Origin: UBA6522 sp965221035
GTDB lineage: Bacteria; Pseudomonadota; Gammaproteobacteria; Steroidobacterales; Rariloculaceae
Direction: 5' to 3'
Assembly (NCBI GenBank): GCA_965221035.1
Contig: OZ244860.1
Span: 3,100,001 to 3,164,000 of the forward strand
Length of the DNA stretch: 64,000 nt
Shown here one piece after another: positions 27,419 to 36,303 of this stretch. The translations under genes and the position numbers were made by a program. The stretch's first letter is position 1. The number at the start of each line of letters is the position of its first letter. The notes beneath the pieces are model-generated. The model was given only the letters and a program-made list of their open reading frames with translations. It did no database searches and was not told where the DNA came from.

Positions 27419-29769
27419 TATGGGCTCGCTCCCGAATTCAGTTCATCAAGAAGCGCCCGGGCCGAAGTGTCCGACGGCGACAGCTCCAGCAGGCGCCCGG
27501 CGTATTCGCGCGCCTCGTCGTGCTCGCCCGCGTCCCGGTGCATGGTCGCCAGGGCGACGAGGGTGTCGCGGTGTCCGGGGAAGCGATCGTGGGCTTCACG
27601 CAGCCATTGCAGCGCCGCGGTACTCTCGCCGGTGGAATTGAGGGCTATGCCGATCACGTATTGGTAGTAGGGTTCGTCGGGAGCCAGATCAGCGGCCCGG
27701 CGGAGCGACTCCATGGCGGCCTCCAGCTGATCCGAACGCACCAGAGAAAGCCCCAGCGCAAAATGGCCGCTGGCATCCTCATGGTTGCGCTCGACGGCCT
27801 GTCGAAGCAGCGCTTCAGCCTCCTGCTCGAGCCCGGAGCGCCGCTGCAGGTCGGCGAGATTGATGTACGCCGCGGTGAACCAGGGCGCTCGCGCGATGGT
27901 GGCTTCGAACGCCTCTGCGGCTTGTTCCGGGCGGCCCAGCTGCGCGAGCGTGCTGGCCGAGTTGAAGAGCCCCTCGGCGCGGTCGGAATTGAAGCGCTGC
28001 GCGGCCTGGTATTCCTCCAGGGCGGAGTCGAGGTCGTTGCGCCGGCTTTCGCTCAGTAGCGGCCGGGACGGCAGCAGCACTCTGGCGGCCGCCAGCCGCA
28101 GCGCCCGCAGCGGATGCGTCAGAAACCGCTGGGCCAGACCGGCCCGTTCTTCGGGAGTGAGATTGTCGAGCAGATTCAAGGCGGCCAGCTGCACCAGCGG
28201 GTCGTCGTTCCGCAGGACCGCTTCCACCGTCCGCAGCGCCCGGTCGTCGATCTGCGCCGACAACAGGCTGACCGCGGTGGCGCGAACAATGGCGGGCGCC
28301 GTCGAGTCGTCCGCCAGGGCGGTCAGGCGGGGACCGCGATCGCCGGCCCAACCGCGCGCGGCATGGAGCGCCTCGGCGTAGTGGGGCGTGCCGGAGCGCC
28401 CTTCCGGAAACCAGGCCGCGACCGTATCCGCGGCCCACTGGGCGTCCTCGGTCTGGTGGCATCCGCCGCAGGCATTGGGCGTGCCCAGGGACACCGACAG
28501 GTCGGGCCTCGGCACACGGAAACTGTGGTCGCGCCGCGGGTCGACCACCATGTAGGTCCGGGCGGGCATGTGGCAGTCCACGCAGGCTGTCCCCGGGCCG
28601 TCCCCGGGATGGTGATGGTGCTGCGGGCCGAGATAGGCACTGGCCTGGTGGCACTGGGCGCACAGTGCGTCGCCTTGGACGCGCAGCCGGGCGCTGTGGG
28701 GCTCGTGGCAGTCGCTGCAGGTCACGCCGGCGGCGTGCATCGGACTCTGCAGGAAGGAGCCGTAGACGTAGACTTCATCCAGGATTTGGCCGTCCGCGTG
28801 ATAAAGGCCCTCGTCAAGCAGCGAGGGATTGAAGCCGTCCAGCAGTGGGTCGCCGGGCTGGAACTCATCGGTGAACTGGCTGCGGCGCGAGTGGCACTGC
28901 GCGCAGGTTTCAAGTTCCGTGCGGTCCTCAAGCCGAGGCTCACGCTGGGCGATGACCGCGCCTTCGGAAAACTGCCACAGGCCGCTGGTGGCCGCCAGGC
29001 CCATGGGCACGTCTTCCGGCGCCCCGACGTGGAGGGAGCCCGGGCCATGACAGGACTCGCAGTCCACGTCGATGCTGGAAAACGTCGTTTCGAAGCGGTC
29101 CTCCTCCGGCGAATAGTTCTTTCTCAGGTTGGTGGAGTGGCACTCCGCACAGGTGCTGTTCCAGTTGTAGAACGTGCCGGTCCAGTGCAACGGGTCCTCG
29201 TGGTCCACCGTGTCGTCCGGATACAGGTGGAACCAGCGCTGTCCTCCCTCCTCGGCGGGGCGTGAATCCCAGGCGATGGTAAGAACCTGGAAGCGGCCGT
29301 CGGGAAACTCGGCCAGGTATTGCTGCAGCGGCTCGACTCCGAAGGCGTGGGTGACTTCGTATTCGGCGAGCTCACCGTCGGGTCCGTCCGTGCGCACCCG
29401 GTAGGCCCCGTCGCGGACCATGAATTCACTGGTGATGCCGTTGTAGGTGAATTGCGCGTTGCTGAAATCGCCGCGGATCGAAGTCGGACCCGCGACGGCC
29501 ATGGCCAGGTCGTGGTGCGACCCCCGCCAGAGTTCGGCTTCGGCCATGTGGCAGCCGGAACACGACTCGCCTCCTACGTAGTCGGCCGTCGCCGCGACCG
29601 CGTTTTCGTCCGCTGACGGGGGATCTTCGGAGGCGCAGCCTGCGAGCAGGGCAGCCAACGCGACCAGCAGGACAGCTAACGTGGCCGGCAGGGCTGCCGG
29701 CACGGCCACCGATGGGAGCGGTTGTGCGTCCATGCCCGGCGTGGCGCCGGCTCTGCGCATCGACGGCAT
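27418..29769 (-). CDS. Octaheme c-type cytochrome lipoprotein with HEAT-like and TPR C-terminal region
   Basis: A 783-residue protein. A hydrophobic leader ends in the lipobox LLAGC (about Cys45), so it is an exported lipoprotein. Eight CxxCH heme motifs follow: CSGCH, CAECH, CESCH, CAQCH, CSDCH, CAQCH, CVDCH, CGGCH. Many extra His residues (for example QHHHHPG) could be distal ligands. After about residue 480 the protein turns helical: a HEAT-like stretch (AIVRATAVSLLSAQ), then TPR units (AEGLFNSASTLAQLGRPEQA, AYINLADLQRRSGLEQEAE, ASGHFALGLSLVRSDQLEAA). Similar multiheme-TPR proteins are annotated but poorly characterised. A role in periplasmic electron transfer, or as a reductase scaffold, is inference. 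A second ATG lies 12 codons in. Stop overlaps the queF start. Confidence 0.88.
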   Translation of the reverse strand: MPSMRRAGATPGMDAQPLPSVAVPAALPATLAVLLVALAALLAGCASEDPPSADENAVAATADYVGGESCSGCHMAEAELWRGSHHDLAMAVAGPTSIRGDFSNAQFTYNGITSEFMVRDGAYRVRTDGPDGELAEYEVTHAFGVEPLQQYLAEFPDGRFQVLTIAWDSRPAEEGGQRWFHLYPDDTVDHEDPLHWTGTFYNWNSTCAECHSTNLRKNYSPEEDRFETTFSSIDVDCESCHGPGSLHVGAPEDVPMGLAATSGLWQFSEGAVIAQREPRLEDRTELETCAQCHSRRSQFTDEFQPGDPLLDGFNPSLLDEGLYHADGQILDEVYVYGSFLQSPMHAAGVTCSDCHEPHSARLRVQGDALCAQCHQASAYLGPQHHHHPGDGPGTACVDCHMPARTYMVVDPRRDHSFRVPRPDLSVSLGTPNACGGCHQTEDAQWAADTVAAWFPEGRSGTPHYAEALHAARGWAGDRGPRLTALADDSTAPAIVRATAVSLLSAQIDDRALRTVEAVLRNDDPLVQLAALNLLDNLTPEERAGLAQRFLTHPLRALRLAAARVLLPSRPLLSESRRNDLDSALEEYQAAQRFNSDRAEGLFNSASTLAQLGRPEQAAEAFEATIARAPWFTAAYINLADLQRRSGLEQEAEALLRQAVERNHEDASGHFALGLSLVRSDQLEAAMESLRRAADLAPDEPYYQYVIGIALNSTGESTAALQWLREAHDRFPGHRDTLVALATMHRDAGEHDEAREYAGRLLELSPSDTSARALLDELNSGASP

Positions 29770-29787
29770 ATCAGCGGCCGGATCGAA

Positions 29788-29943
29788 TCAGAGCGGCGGA
29801 CGCTGGCGACGCTTGAAGAAATCGTAGACGTAACCGGCTATGCCGACCCCGGCGATCAGGTTGCCGAACTGGGAACCGGTGGTCGCCAGTTCAATGATGA
29901 TCCCGACGACGATAAGGACAAGACTGATGACTCTCAGGTTCAA
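29788..29943 (-). CDS. 51-residue membrane protein
   Basis: A TTG start at 29943 is preceded by a perfect GGAGG with 6-bp spacing, and the frame ends at TGA 29788. The product begins MNLRVISLVLIVVGIIIELA and has two hydrophobic segments (residues about 4-20 and 28-42) separated by TTGSQFGN. It ends in a basic tail (FFKRRQRPPL). It lies between the DUF6152 gene (51 bp upstream) and the cytochrome gene on the same strand, so it is probably part of that operon. No family recognised. The strong ribosome site and clean membrane pattern argue that it is real. Confidence 0.65.
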   Translation of the reverse strand: MNLRVISLVLIVVGIIIELATTGSQFGNLIAGVGIAGYVYDFFKRRQRPPL

Positions 29944-29994
29944 GACAAGCCTCCCGGACCGCTCCCGTCAGTGTCGCCCGCAAGCCTTCGCCCT

Positions 29995-31071
29995 CTAGCC
30001 GGGCGGGACTTCCAGATACGCATCCTTAAGCTCAACGCACGCATACGGTTCGAACGGCACATCCGAGGGGAAGACCGTATCCTGGCCGGTGTATGTTCCG
30101 TTGAAATAGCGTGGATCTTCGGCGGTGTAGGACCGCGTCAGCCCCTGGGTTTCGGCATCGTAGGTGAAGCGCTCCACGATCCGGAGGTCTTCGCTGTGCG
30201 GAACGAGCCCGCCCGGGCCTGCGATGATGAACCCCTCTTCGAATCCGACGGTCTCGACGATCAGCGCGTCGTCCTCCCAGCGCCCGATGGAATAGCCGGC
30301 CCGGCTTGGAATGATGTCGTCGGGATGTGCGTCCCGATCCATCCTGATGGTCCGTTCGATGTCCATGAAACCATACCGGAGCGTGATCTCGTCGTCCGTC
30401 TGGGTGATTTCGTTGACGTGCCGGTCGAACTGCCAGTCGAACAGGATGTTGACCGCCATGCAGTGAAAGCGTGGATTGTCCACCTGATGGCTCAGCCCCG
30501 CGATGGCCTCCCGGCCCGCGTCGGTCAACTCCAGGGAGACTCCCCCGCCACCGCCCATACCGGCCGCGGCACCCATTGCCGGGGCCATCCCGCCTCCGCC
30601 CGTGCCGCCCTGGGGGTTGCGCTGGGGTGCGGCCCACGTGCCCGACAGGTCGAGGCGGCCCGCGACGAGCCGGTCGGCCCGGCCGGTGGGTGCGTCCAGA
30701 ACCCTGCGCTGGTCATAGCGGTTCAACTCGCTGCCGTCGGCGAGGATGACGGATCGCAACGCGCAGGCGGTGGGCTCGCGCGCTCCCCGGTCGCCGGACA
30801 CCGTGATTGTCCCGCCGATGGGAAACAGGTCTTCGGTCCATCCGGCACGCCTCAGCAGGGAACCCGCCTGCAATTCGCAGCGCCAGGGAGTGACCGTGCC
30901 GTCGTCTTCGGCGACATCGAAATAGATGTAGCCGTGCGGATTGACGAAGCGGACCTCGGTCACCGCTCCGGTGACTTCGACCGGCTGTGAAGTATCGAAC
31001 TGTCCGGGGCCGTGGTGCGCGTAGGCGGCAAAGGGAAGGATCGACATGACGAGGCGGCAAAGGAATCTCAT
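29995..31071 (-). CDS. DUF6152-family exported protein
   Basis: A 358-residue protein with a short signal peptide ending AAYA before HHGPGQFDTSQ. The DUF6152 pattern is visible in the first 110 residues: AHHG, then VEVTGAVTEVRFVNPHGYIY, WRCELQAGSLLRRAGW and GGTITVSGDRGA. The rest (QGLTRSYTAEDPRYFNGTYT, RIVERFTYD) resembles proteins found beside quinoprotein or cytochrome genes in marine bacteria. A Gly/Ala/Pro-rich linker sits near residues 155-175. Function unknown; periplasmic. It appears to head an operon with the 51-residue protein, the octaheme cytochrome and queF. Confidence 0.8.
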   Translation of the reverse strand: MRFLCRLVMSILPFAAYAHHGPGQFDTSQPVEVTGAVTEVRFVNPHGYIYFDVAEDDGTVTPWRCELQAGSLLRRAGWTEDLFPIGGTITVSGDRGAREPTACALRSVILADGSELNRYDQRRVLDAPTGRADRLVAGRLDLSGTWAAPQRNPQGGTGGGGMAPAMGAAAGMGGGGGVSLELTDAGREAIAGLSHQVDNPRFHCMAVNILFDWQFDRHVNEITQTDDEITLRYGFMDIERTIRMDRDAHPDDIIPSRAGYSIGRWEDDALIVETVGFEEGFIIAGPGGLVPHSEDLRIVERFTYDAETQGLTRSYTAEDPRYFNGTYTGQDTVFPSDVPFEPYACVELKDAYLEVPPG

Positions 31072-31267
31072 ATTGGTCTCCTGTCGAGGCGTTCCGGACG
31101 ACAGGGACGAGTTCTGTTGCCCGCTTCGGAATCATCCATCGAACCATCTTCTCACAATATCCGTCCGCGTGCCCACCTGCCCGGTTTCCGGCGTGATTTC
31201 AATAAATCGGAACGATTTCAAATAAAATGTCCGCACAATGCGGTTCCTGCCCAACCTGGAGGCCGAC

Positions 31268-32884
31268 ATGAGACTCAGGAACCTGATCGCCCCGCTGGGG
31301 CTGCTGCCGTTGCCGGCAACCCTTTCGCTGGGGCAGGAATTTCCTCCGGGGTTCCTCGATCCGGAGCCCATCTTGCAGGCGGCGGAGGCGGCCATCGGTG
31401 CCGAAGACCTGCGCTGCGTAACCATCTCCGGCTCCGGTTACAGCGGCCTGGTGGGTCAGCAGCGCCTGAATGGCTACAACGTCGACTGGCCCCGGGGCGA
31501 ACTGAACAACTATACGCGGATGATGAACTGGGAGACCGGCGTCATGCTCGAGACCTTCGAACGGCCGCCGGGACAGAATCCCGCCTCGTGGAAGTACGGA
31601 CTCGGCTGGGTCGGCGGCACGCCCCCGCAACGGAATGTCCGGCAGCTGTTCATGGTCAACCGCGGGTACGGCTGGCATCGGGACGGCCCCGAGGCCGAAC
31701 CGGTGGCCGCCAATCCCCGGGATTCGGAAATCTGGCAACTGGACATGTGGCTCAACCCGCACGGGTTCCTGAAGGCGGCGCGGCTACCGGGCGCCAACCC
31801 GGTCGCGACGTGGCGCTGGGAACTGGGCGAGATGGGCCGCGACGGCCCCACCACGACACCCGAGACGGTCAGGATCGTATCCATCACCGTGCTGGGCAAG
31901 TATCGGGTCGATGCGACCATCAACAGCGAAAATCTGCTCCAGCGCATCCACACCTGGGTCGGCGATCCCGTGCTCGGCGACTTCAATTACGAACATGAGT
32001 TCTTCAATGACAGCTACGCGGACCTGGACGATGGCATTCGATTCCCGATCCGTTGGCACTCCCACCAGGGATGGGACGACAACTACCAGGACCAGAGCAT
32101 CAATGCCGGACACAATGCCTTCGGTGGAATCTTTGACGACATCCGGGCGAATGAATGCCCGGATCCGGTGACGGTCCCCGAATCGGTGCGCGAGGCCCGT
32201 TTCGAGATTGCCGTGGAGTCCGAAGAAATCGCGGACGGCGTGTACCTCCTGGGCGGCTCGTCCCACAACAGCGTCGCGGTGGAGTTCGAGGACTTCATCA
32301 CGGTTGTCGAGGCGCCGTTGAGCGAGGAGCGCAGCCTGGCCGTGATCGAGGAAGTGGTACGGCTCGTTCCGGGCAAGCCGATCCGGTTCCTGGTCAATAC
32401 CCACCAGCACCACGATCACATCGGCGGCTTGCGCACCTACATGCACATCGGCGCAACGATCGTCACCCATCGGCTGAACTACGACTTCTACAAGCGCGAC
32501 GTGCTCAACTACGCCCCGCGCACGCTGCTCCCCGACATGGTGTCGCTGTGGCCGCCGACCGAACTCGCGGAAGGCTACTACTACGAGCGCTACACCGAGA
32601 ACTACGTCATCAGCGACGGCGAACGCAATCTGCACCTCTACTACGTGCATCCGCTTGCGCTGGTGGACGGCATGACGATCGCCTTCCTGCCCGAGGAGGG
32701 GATCCTGATCGAGGCGGACCTGTTCGACACCCACGTGCCGCCGCCGGCCGAGGCCACGGCCTCCAACCGGAGCCTCTACAACCAGGTGGAGCGGTTGGGT
32801 CTGGAAGTGGCGAGGGTCGTGCCCATCCATGGCCGACCGACCGCATGGAGCGACTTTCTTCGGATCCCGGGTCTGGCGGAATAG
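31268..32884 (+). CDS. Exported metallo-beta-lactamase-fold hydrolase with a long N-terminal domain
   Basis: The start at ATG 31268 has GGAGG five bases upstream and gives 538 residues with a signal peptide (to about LSLGQ). Residues about 25-290 form a domain I do not recognise, rich in Trp and Tyr. The C-terminal part is a metallo-beta-lactamase fold: GVYLLGGSSHNSVAVEFEDF, then the metal motif NTHQHHDHIGG (H-x-H-x-D-H), THRLNYDFY, GILIEADLFD and VVPIHGRPT. Substrate unknown. It is divergent from the DUF6152 operon. The stop codon falls inside the first unit of a 14-bp tandem repeat. Confidence 0.85.
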   Translation: MRLRNLIAPLGLLPLPATLSLGQEFPPGFLDPEPILQAAEAAIGAEDLRCVTISGSGYSGLVGQQRLNGYNVDWPRGELNNYTRMMNWETGVMLETFERPPGQNPASWKYGLGWVGGTPPQRNVRQLFMVNRGYGWHRDGPEAEPVAANPRDSEIWQLDMWLNPHGFLKAARLPGANPVATWRWELGEMGRDGPTTTPETVRIVSITVLGKYRVDATINSENLLQRIHTWVGDPVLGDFNYEHEFFNDSYADLDDGIRFPIRWHSHQGWDDNYQDQSINAGHNAFGGIFDDIRANECPDPVTVPESVREARFEIAVESEEIADGVYLLGGSSHNSVAVEFEDFITVVEAPLSEERSLAVIEEVVRLVPGKPIRFLVNTHQHHDHIGGLRTYMHIGATIVTHRLNYDFYKRDVLNYAPRTLLPDMVSLWPPTELAEGYYYERYTENYVISDGERNLHLYYVHPLALVDGMTIAFLPEEGILIEADLFDTHVPPPAEATASNRSLYNQVERLGLEVARVVPIHGRPTAWSDFLRIPGLAE

Positions 32885-32973
32885 GACTGGCCGAATAGGA
32901 CTGGCGGAATAAGACTGGCGGAATAAGTGTGACGGAATAGGTCCGGGCGAAATTGGTCTGGCGGCGACATCGG
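32872..32973. repeat. Degenerate 14-15 bp tandem repeats after the hydrolase gene
   Basis: About seven units related to CTGGCGGAATAGGA run in tandem, starting in the last codons of the hydrolase and filling the spacer to the next gene. Each of the first five contains a TAG or TAA; the hydrolase uses the one at 32882. Units diverge toward the 3' end. Together they look like slippage-generated spacer DNA. Confidence 0.75.
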
Positions 32974-33095
32974 GGGCATCGTCGCCTCCGGTTCCAGTGG
33001 CGGGGCCGCATTGTATCGCGAGTCCGCAGCGCCTTCCGCCATGCCGCCCGAAGGCGTTTCCGGTATCATCCGCCGCCTATTCGATCGGAGGCGCC

Positions 33096-34247
33096 ATGGG
33101 CTTCTCGACCAAACAGGTTCACGCAGGTGTCGAACCGGACGCGCAGACCGGTTCCATCCTGACGCCGATCTACCAGTCGACGACCTTCGTTCAGCCGTCG
33201 GTGGACGAGTACCTGTCCAAGGGTTATTCGTACTCGCGCAGCGGCAATCCCACCGTTCGGGCGCTGGAGCGCAAGCTGGCCGAGCTGGAGGAGGGCTTTG
33301 ACTGCACCTGCCATGCGACCGGAATGGCCGCCATCCAGGTGGTTCTGCAGGCCTGCCTGAACGCCGGCGATCATGCCATTGTTTCGGATGTGGCCTACGG
33401 CGGCACCTATCGACTCTGCACCAGGGTCTTTAGCCGGTTCGGTGTGGAGTTCAGCTTCGTGAACACGGCCGACGCGGCCGAGGTGGACGCGGCAGTCAGG
33501 CCGAATACCCGTCTGGTGCTCACCGAGACGCCTGCCAATCCGAACCTCAAACTCACCGACATCCGCGCGGTGTCGGAAATCTGCCGGGCCAGGGGCATTC
33601 CTCACGCGGTGGACAATACGTTCCTGACGCCGTTCTACCAGCGACCGCTGGCGCTGGGCGCCGACATCTCCATTCACAGCACCACCAAGTACTTCGACGG
33701 CCACAACGCGACCGTGGGTGGCGCGGTGATCGCGGCCACGGAAGCGCTGGACGAGTCCATCCGCTTCATCCAGAACGCCAGTGGCGTGATCATGTCGCCG
33801 TGGGTGGCGTGGCTGACGCTGCAGGGTGTCAAGACGCTCTCGATCCGCATGGAGCGCCAGTCGGCCAACGCGCTGGCGATCGCGAGGCACCTGGAGTCGC
33901 ACCCCAAGGTGGCGCGGGTCGCCTATCCCGGCCTTGAGTCGTTCGGCCAACATGAACTGGCCAGGCGCCAGGCGACGGGCTTCGGCGCCATGCTCTGGTT
34001 CGAAGTCGAGGGCGGAGTCGAAGCCGGCAAGCGGTTGATGGACTCGGTGCGCCTGTGCACCCTGGCGGAGAACCTGGGATCCGTCGAGACGCTGGTCACC
34101 CACCCCGTGACCATGACCCACGCCGACGTGGAGCCGGCGGAGCGCGAGCGTGTCGGCATCAGCGACGGCCTGGTGCGGCTCTCCGTGGGCCTGGAAGACG
34201 TGGAAGACCTGATTGCCGATCTGGACCGGGCGCTGGAGCAAGTCTAG
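33096..34247 (+). CDS. Cys/Met-metabolism PLP enzyme, cystathionine gamma-synthase/lyase type
   Basis: The start at ATG 33096 has GGAGG nearby and gives 383 residues. Family features: STKQVHAGVEPDAQTGSILT, PIYQSTTF, YSRSGNPTVRALE, the PLP-Lys motif SIHSTTKYFDGHN near residue 200, NLGSVETLVTHP and a C-terminal GISDGLVRLSVGLED. It could be cystathionine gamma-synthase, cystathionine gamma-lyase or O-succinylhomoserine sulfhydrylase; these cannot be separated by eye. It begins a run of co-directional genes with MOSC, a paralogous PLP enzyme and DUF4159, with a cysteine synthase convergent. Confidence 0.9.
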   Translation: MGFSTKQVHAGVEPDAQTGSILTPIYQSTTFVQPSVDEYLSKGYSYSRSGNPTVRALERKLAELEEGFDCTCHATGMAAIQVVLQACLNAGDHAIVSDVAYGGTYRLCTRVFSRFGVEFSFVNTADAAEVDAAVRPNTRLVLTETPANPNLKLTDIRAVSEICRARGIPHAVDNTFLTPFYQRPLALGADISIHSTTKYFDGHNATVGGAVIAATEALDESIRFIQNASGVIMSPWVAWLTLQGVKTLSIRMERQSANALAIARHLESHPKVARVAYPGLESFGQHELARRQATGFGAMLWFEVEGGVEAGKRLMDSVRLCTLAENLGSVETLVTHPVTMTHADVEPAERERVGISDGLVRLSVGLEDVEDLIADLDRALEQV

Positions 34248-34256
34248 GGCACGGCC

Positions 34257-35051
34257 ATGCGACTGGCCGATATCCGGATCTACCCCATCAAGTCCTGCGG
34301 TGGGATTTCGGTCGCAAGCGCGGTGCTGGAGAAGCGCGGTTTGGCCGGGGACCGGCGCTACATGCTCGTGGACGGGCAAGGCCGGTTTCTGACCCAGCGC
34401 GAGCATCCTCGGATGGCGGCGATCCGGGTTCGCGCGGTCGGCGACGGCTGGCTCGCGGAGGCGCCGGGGCAGGGCGCGCTGTCGCTGCCCGCGAGCCTGC
34501 CTTCGGGTCCGCAGCGGGCAGCCACCGTATGGCGCGATACGCTTGAGCTCACCGAGGCGGGTCCCGCTGTCAACCAGTGGTTCAGCGACGCGCTGGAACT
34601 GCCGTGCCGGCTGGTCAACATGGCGGAACGGCATGTGCGGCCGCTCAAACCCGGCCGCGGCAGGGACGACGACCGCGTCAGCCTCGCCGACGGCGCGCCG
34701 GTGCTGCTGACCGCAACGGCGTCGCTGGCGCAACTCAACGCGCGCTTGCCAAGGCCCGTCGGAATGCTGAACTTTCGTCCGAACCTGGTTGCCGAAACGG
34801 CGACGCCCTTCGAGGAGGACCGGTGGCGGCGAATCCGGGTCGGCGAGGCCGAACTCGACGTGGCCTGGGCCTGCACCCGCTGCGTGATCACCACAATCGA
34901 CCCGGAAACCGCGGAGAAGGACCCGGACGGAGATCCCATCCGGACGCTGAAGACGTTCCGCCGCGGCCCCGAGGGCGTGATGTTCGGCCAGAACCTGATC
35001 CCCCGGCGGCTGGGCACGGTGAGGGTCGGCGATGGCATCGATATACTCTGA
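34257..35051 (+). CDS. MOSC-domain protein (MOSC_N plus MOSC)
   Basis: A 264-residue protein. The N-terminal beta-barrel segment is RLADIRIYPIKSCGGISVAS, then GLAGDRRYMLVDGQGRFLTQ. The MOSC core has FRPNLVAETATPFEED, and the key Cys lies in WACTRCVITTIDPETAEKD. Ends with FGQNLIPRRLGTVRVGD. Homologues (YcbX, mARC) bind molybdenum cofactor and reduce N-hydroxylated compounds such as base analogues. The gene follows the PLP enzyme by 9 bp and probably shares its transcript. Confidence 0.92.
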   Translation: MRLADIRIYPIKSCGGISVASAVLEKRGLAGDRRYMLVDGQGRFLTQREHPRMAAIRVRAVGDGWLAEAPGQGALSLPASLPSGPQRAATVWRDTLELTEAGPAVNQWFSDALELPCRLVNMAERHVRPLKPGRGRDDDRVSLADGAPVLLTATASLAQLNARLPRPVGMLNFRPNLVAETATPFEEDRWRRIRVGEAELDVAWACTRCVITTIDPETAEKDPDGDPIRTLKTFRRGPEGVMFGQNLIPRRLGTVRVGDGIDIL

Positions 35052-35105
35052 CGCGGTGTCGCCGTTGCGTATTGGCCGGGTGGTTGCCGTACAGGACAAG
35101 CGAAA

Positions 35106-36278
35106 ATGAAGAAGGAAACCCGACTCGCACATCAACCCCGGGCAAAACTGCCCGAGGGCAACGAGTCCCTGGTCAGCCCCGTCTACCGGTCGGTGAAGTT
35201 CACCTTCGACGACATCGCCTCGTCGCTGACGCCCGAAGCCCGCGGGGAAGGGTTCGACTACACCCGCGAAGCAAATCCCACCACGCGGCAGCTGGAGCAG
35301 TTGACCGCGGAACTGCAGGGGCGCGACGACGCGGTCTGCGTGTCCACGGGAATGGCTTCCGCCTGGCTGGCCGCGCTGGGCAACCTGCGTGCCGGGGACC
35401 GCATCGTCTGCTTCATCGAGTCCTATCGGCCGATCCGCGTCATGATCCGGCAACGGCTGTCCAGGCTCGGAATCGGCCATGTTCTGCTGAGTGTGCACGA
35501 CCTGCAGGGCATGGAGGAGGTTTTCGCGGACAAGGACACGCGGTGCCTGATTTTCGAGGCGCCCACCAATCCGATGGTGCGGGTCCCGGATCTCGGCGCG
35601 ATCACGGCGCTGGCGCGTGCCCATGGCGTGGCCACCATCCTGGACAACACCTTTGGGGGGCTTCACAACCACGGTCAGTACGAGATCGACTACTACATCC
35701 ACAGCCTGACCAAGTACGCCAGCGGTCATGGCGACGTCATGGGCGGTGTGGTGATCGCCGACCGGGAGCGGCTCGCGGAGATCAGGCCGTTGGCCACCAA
35801 CATGGGTGCGACCCTGGACCCGGGCGCGGCCTTCCTGATCCTTCGCGGATTGCGGACCTACGCGCTGCGTTACCGCCGCCATTCGGAGAGCGCGCTGGCG
35901 GTGGCCGAATTCCTGAGCGGACACCCGCGGGTCGAGCGGGTCCACTATCCGGGATTGGCACACGACCCCGGCCACGATCTGGCATCGAAACAGATGGTGG
36001 ACGGCTATGGCGGCGTGCTGAGCTTCGACCTCAAGGGCGACGGGAAGCGGGCGTGGAAGTTCATCGATGCGCTGCGGTTGTTCGCGACCGTCGCAAGCAT
36101 CGGTTCCACGGAATCCCTGGTTGCCCCGGTCAAGCTGTATTTTGCCGGCGACCTGAGCGCGGACGAGTGCGCAAGCGCCGGCATCGGCGACAACACGGTA
36201 CGCCTGGCGGTGGGCCTGGAAGACCCCGGCGACCTGATCGGCGACCTGGAACAGGCCTTCTCGGCGGCTCTCCAGTAG
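35106..36278 (+). CDS. Cys/Met-metabolism PLP enzyme (second, divergent paralogue)
   Basis: A 390-residue protein. It carries NESLVSPVYRSVKFTFDD, FDYTREANPTTRQLEQL, CVSTGMASAWLAAL, LIFEAPTNPMVRVPDL, the PLP-Lys motif YIHSLTKYASGHGDVMGG, and SIGSTESLVAPVKLY. The Tyr/Arg set differs from the paralogue at 33.1-34.2 kb, so the two likely divide cystathionine synthesis, cleavage or direct sulfhydrylation. Which does what cannot be told from sequence alone. It lies 54 bp after the MOSC gene. Confidence 0.9.
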   Translation: MKKETRLAHQPRAKLPEGNESLVSPVYRSVKFTFDDIASSLTPEARGEGFDYTREANPTTRQLEQLTAELQGRDDAVCVSTGMASAWLAALGNLRAGDRIVCFIESYRPIRVMIRQRLSRLGIGHVLLSVHDLQGMEEVFADKDTRCLIFEAPTNPMVRVPDLGAITALARAHGVATILDNTFGGLHNHGQYEIDYYIHSLTKYASGHGDVMGGVVIADRERLAEIRPLATNMGATLDPGAAFLILRGLRTYALRYRRHSESALAVAEFLSGHPRVERVHYPGLAHDPGHDLASKQMVDGYGGVLSFDLKGDGKRAWKFIDALRLFATVASIGSTESLVAPVKLYFAGDLSADECASAGIGDNTVRLAVGLEDPGDLIGDLEQAFSAALQ

Positions 36279-36303
36279 CCGCCTTGCAGGGCCGCAGAGG
36301 TTC

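Noticed and set aside
29722..30990. A 422-codon plus-strand open frame antisense to the DUF6152 and small membrane protein genes.
   Set aside because: It has no family motif, lies against supported minus-strand genes, and is explained by third-position GC bias.
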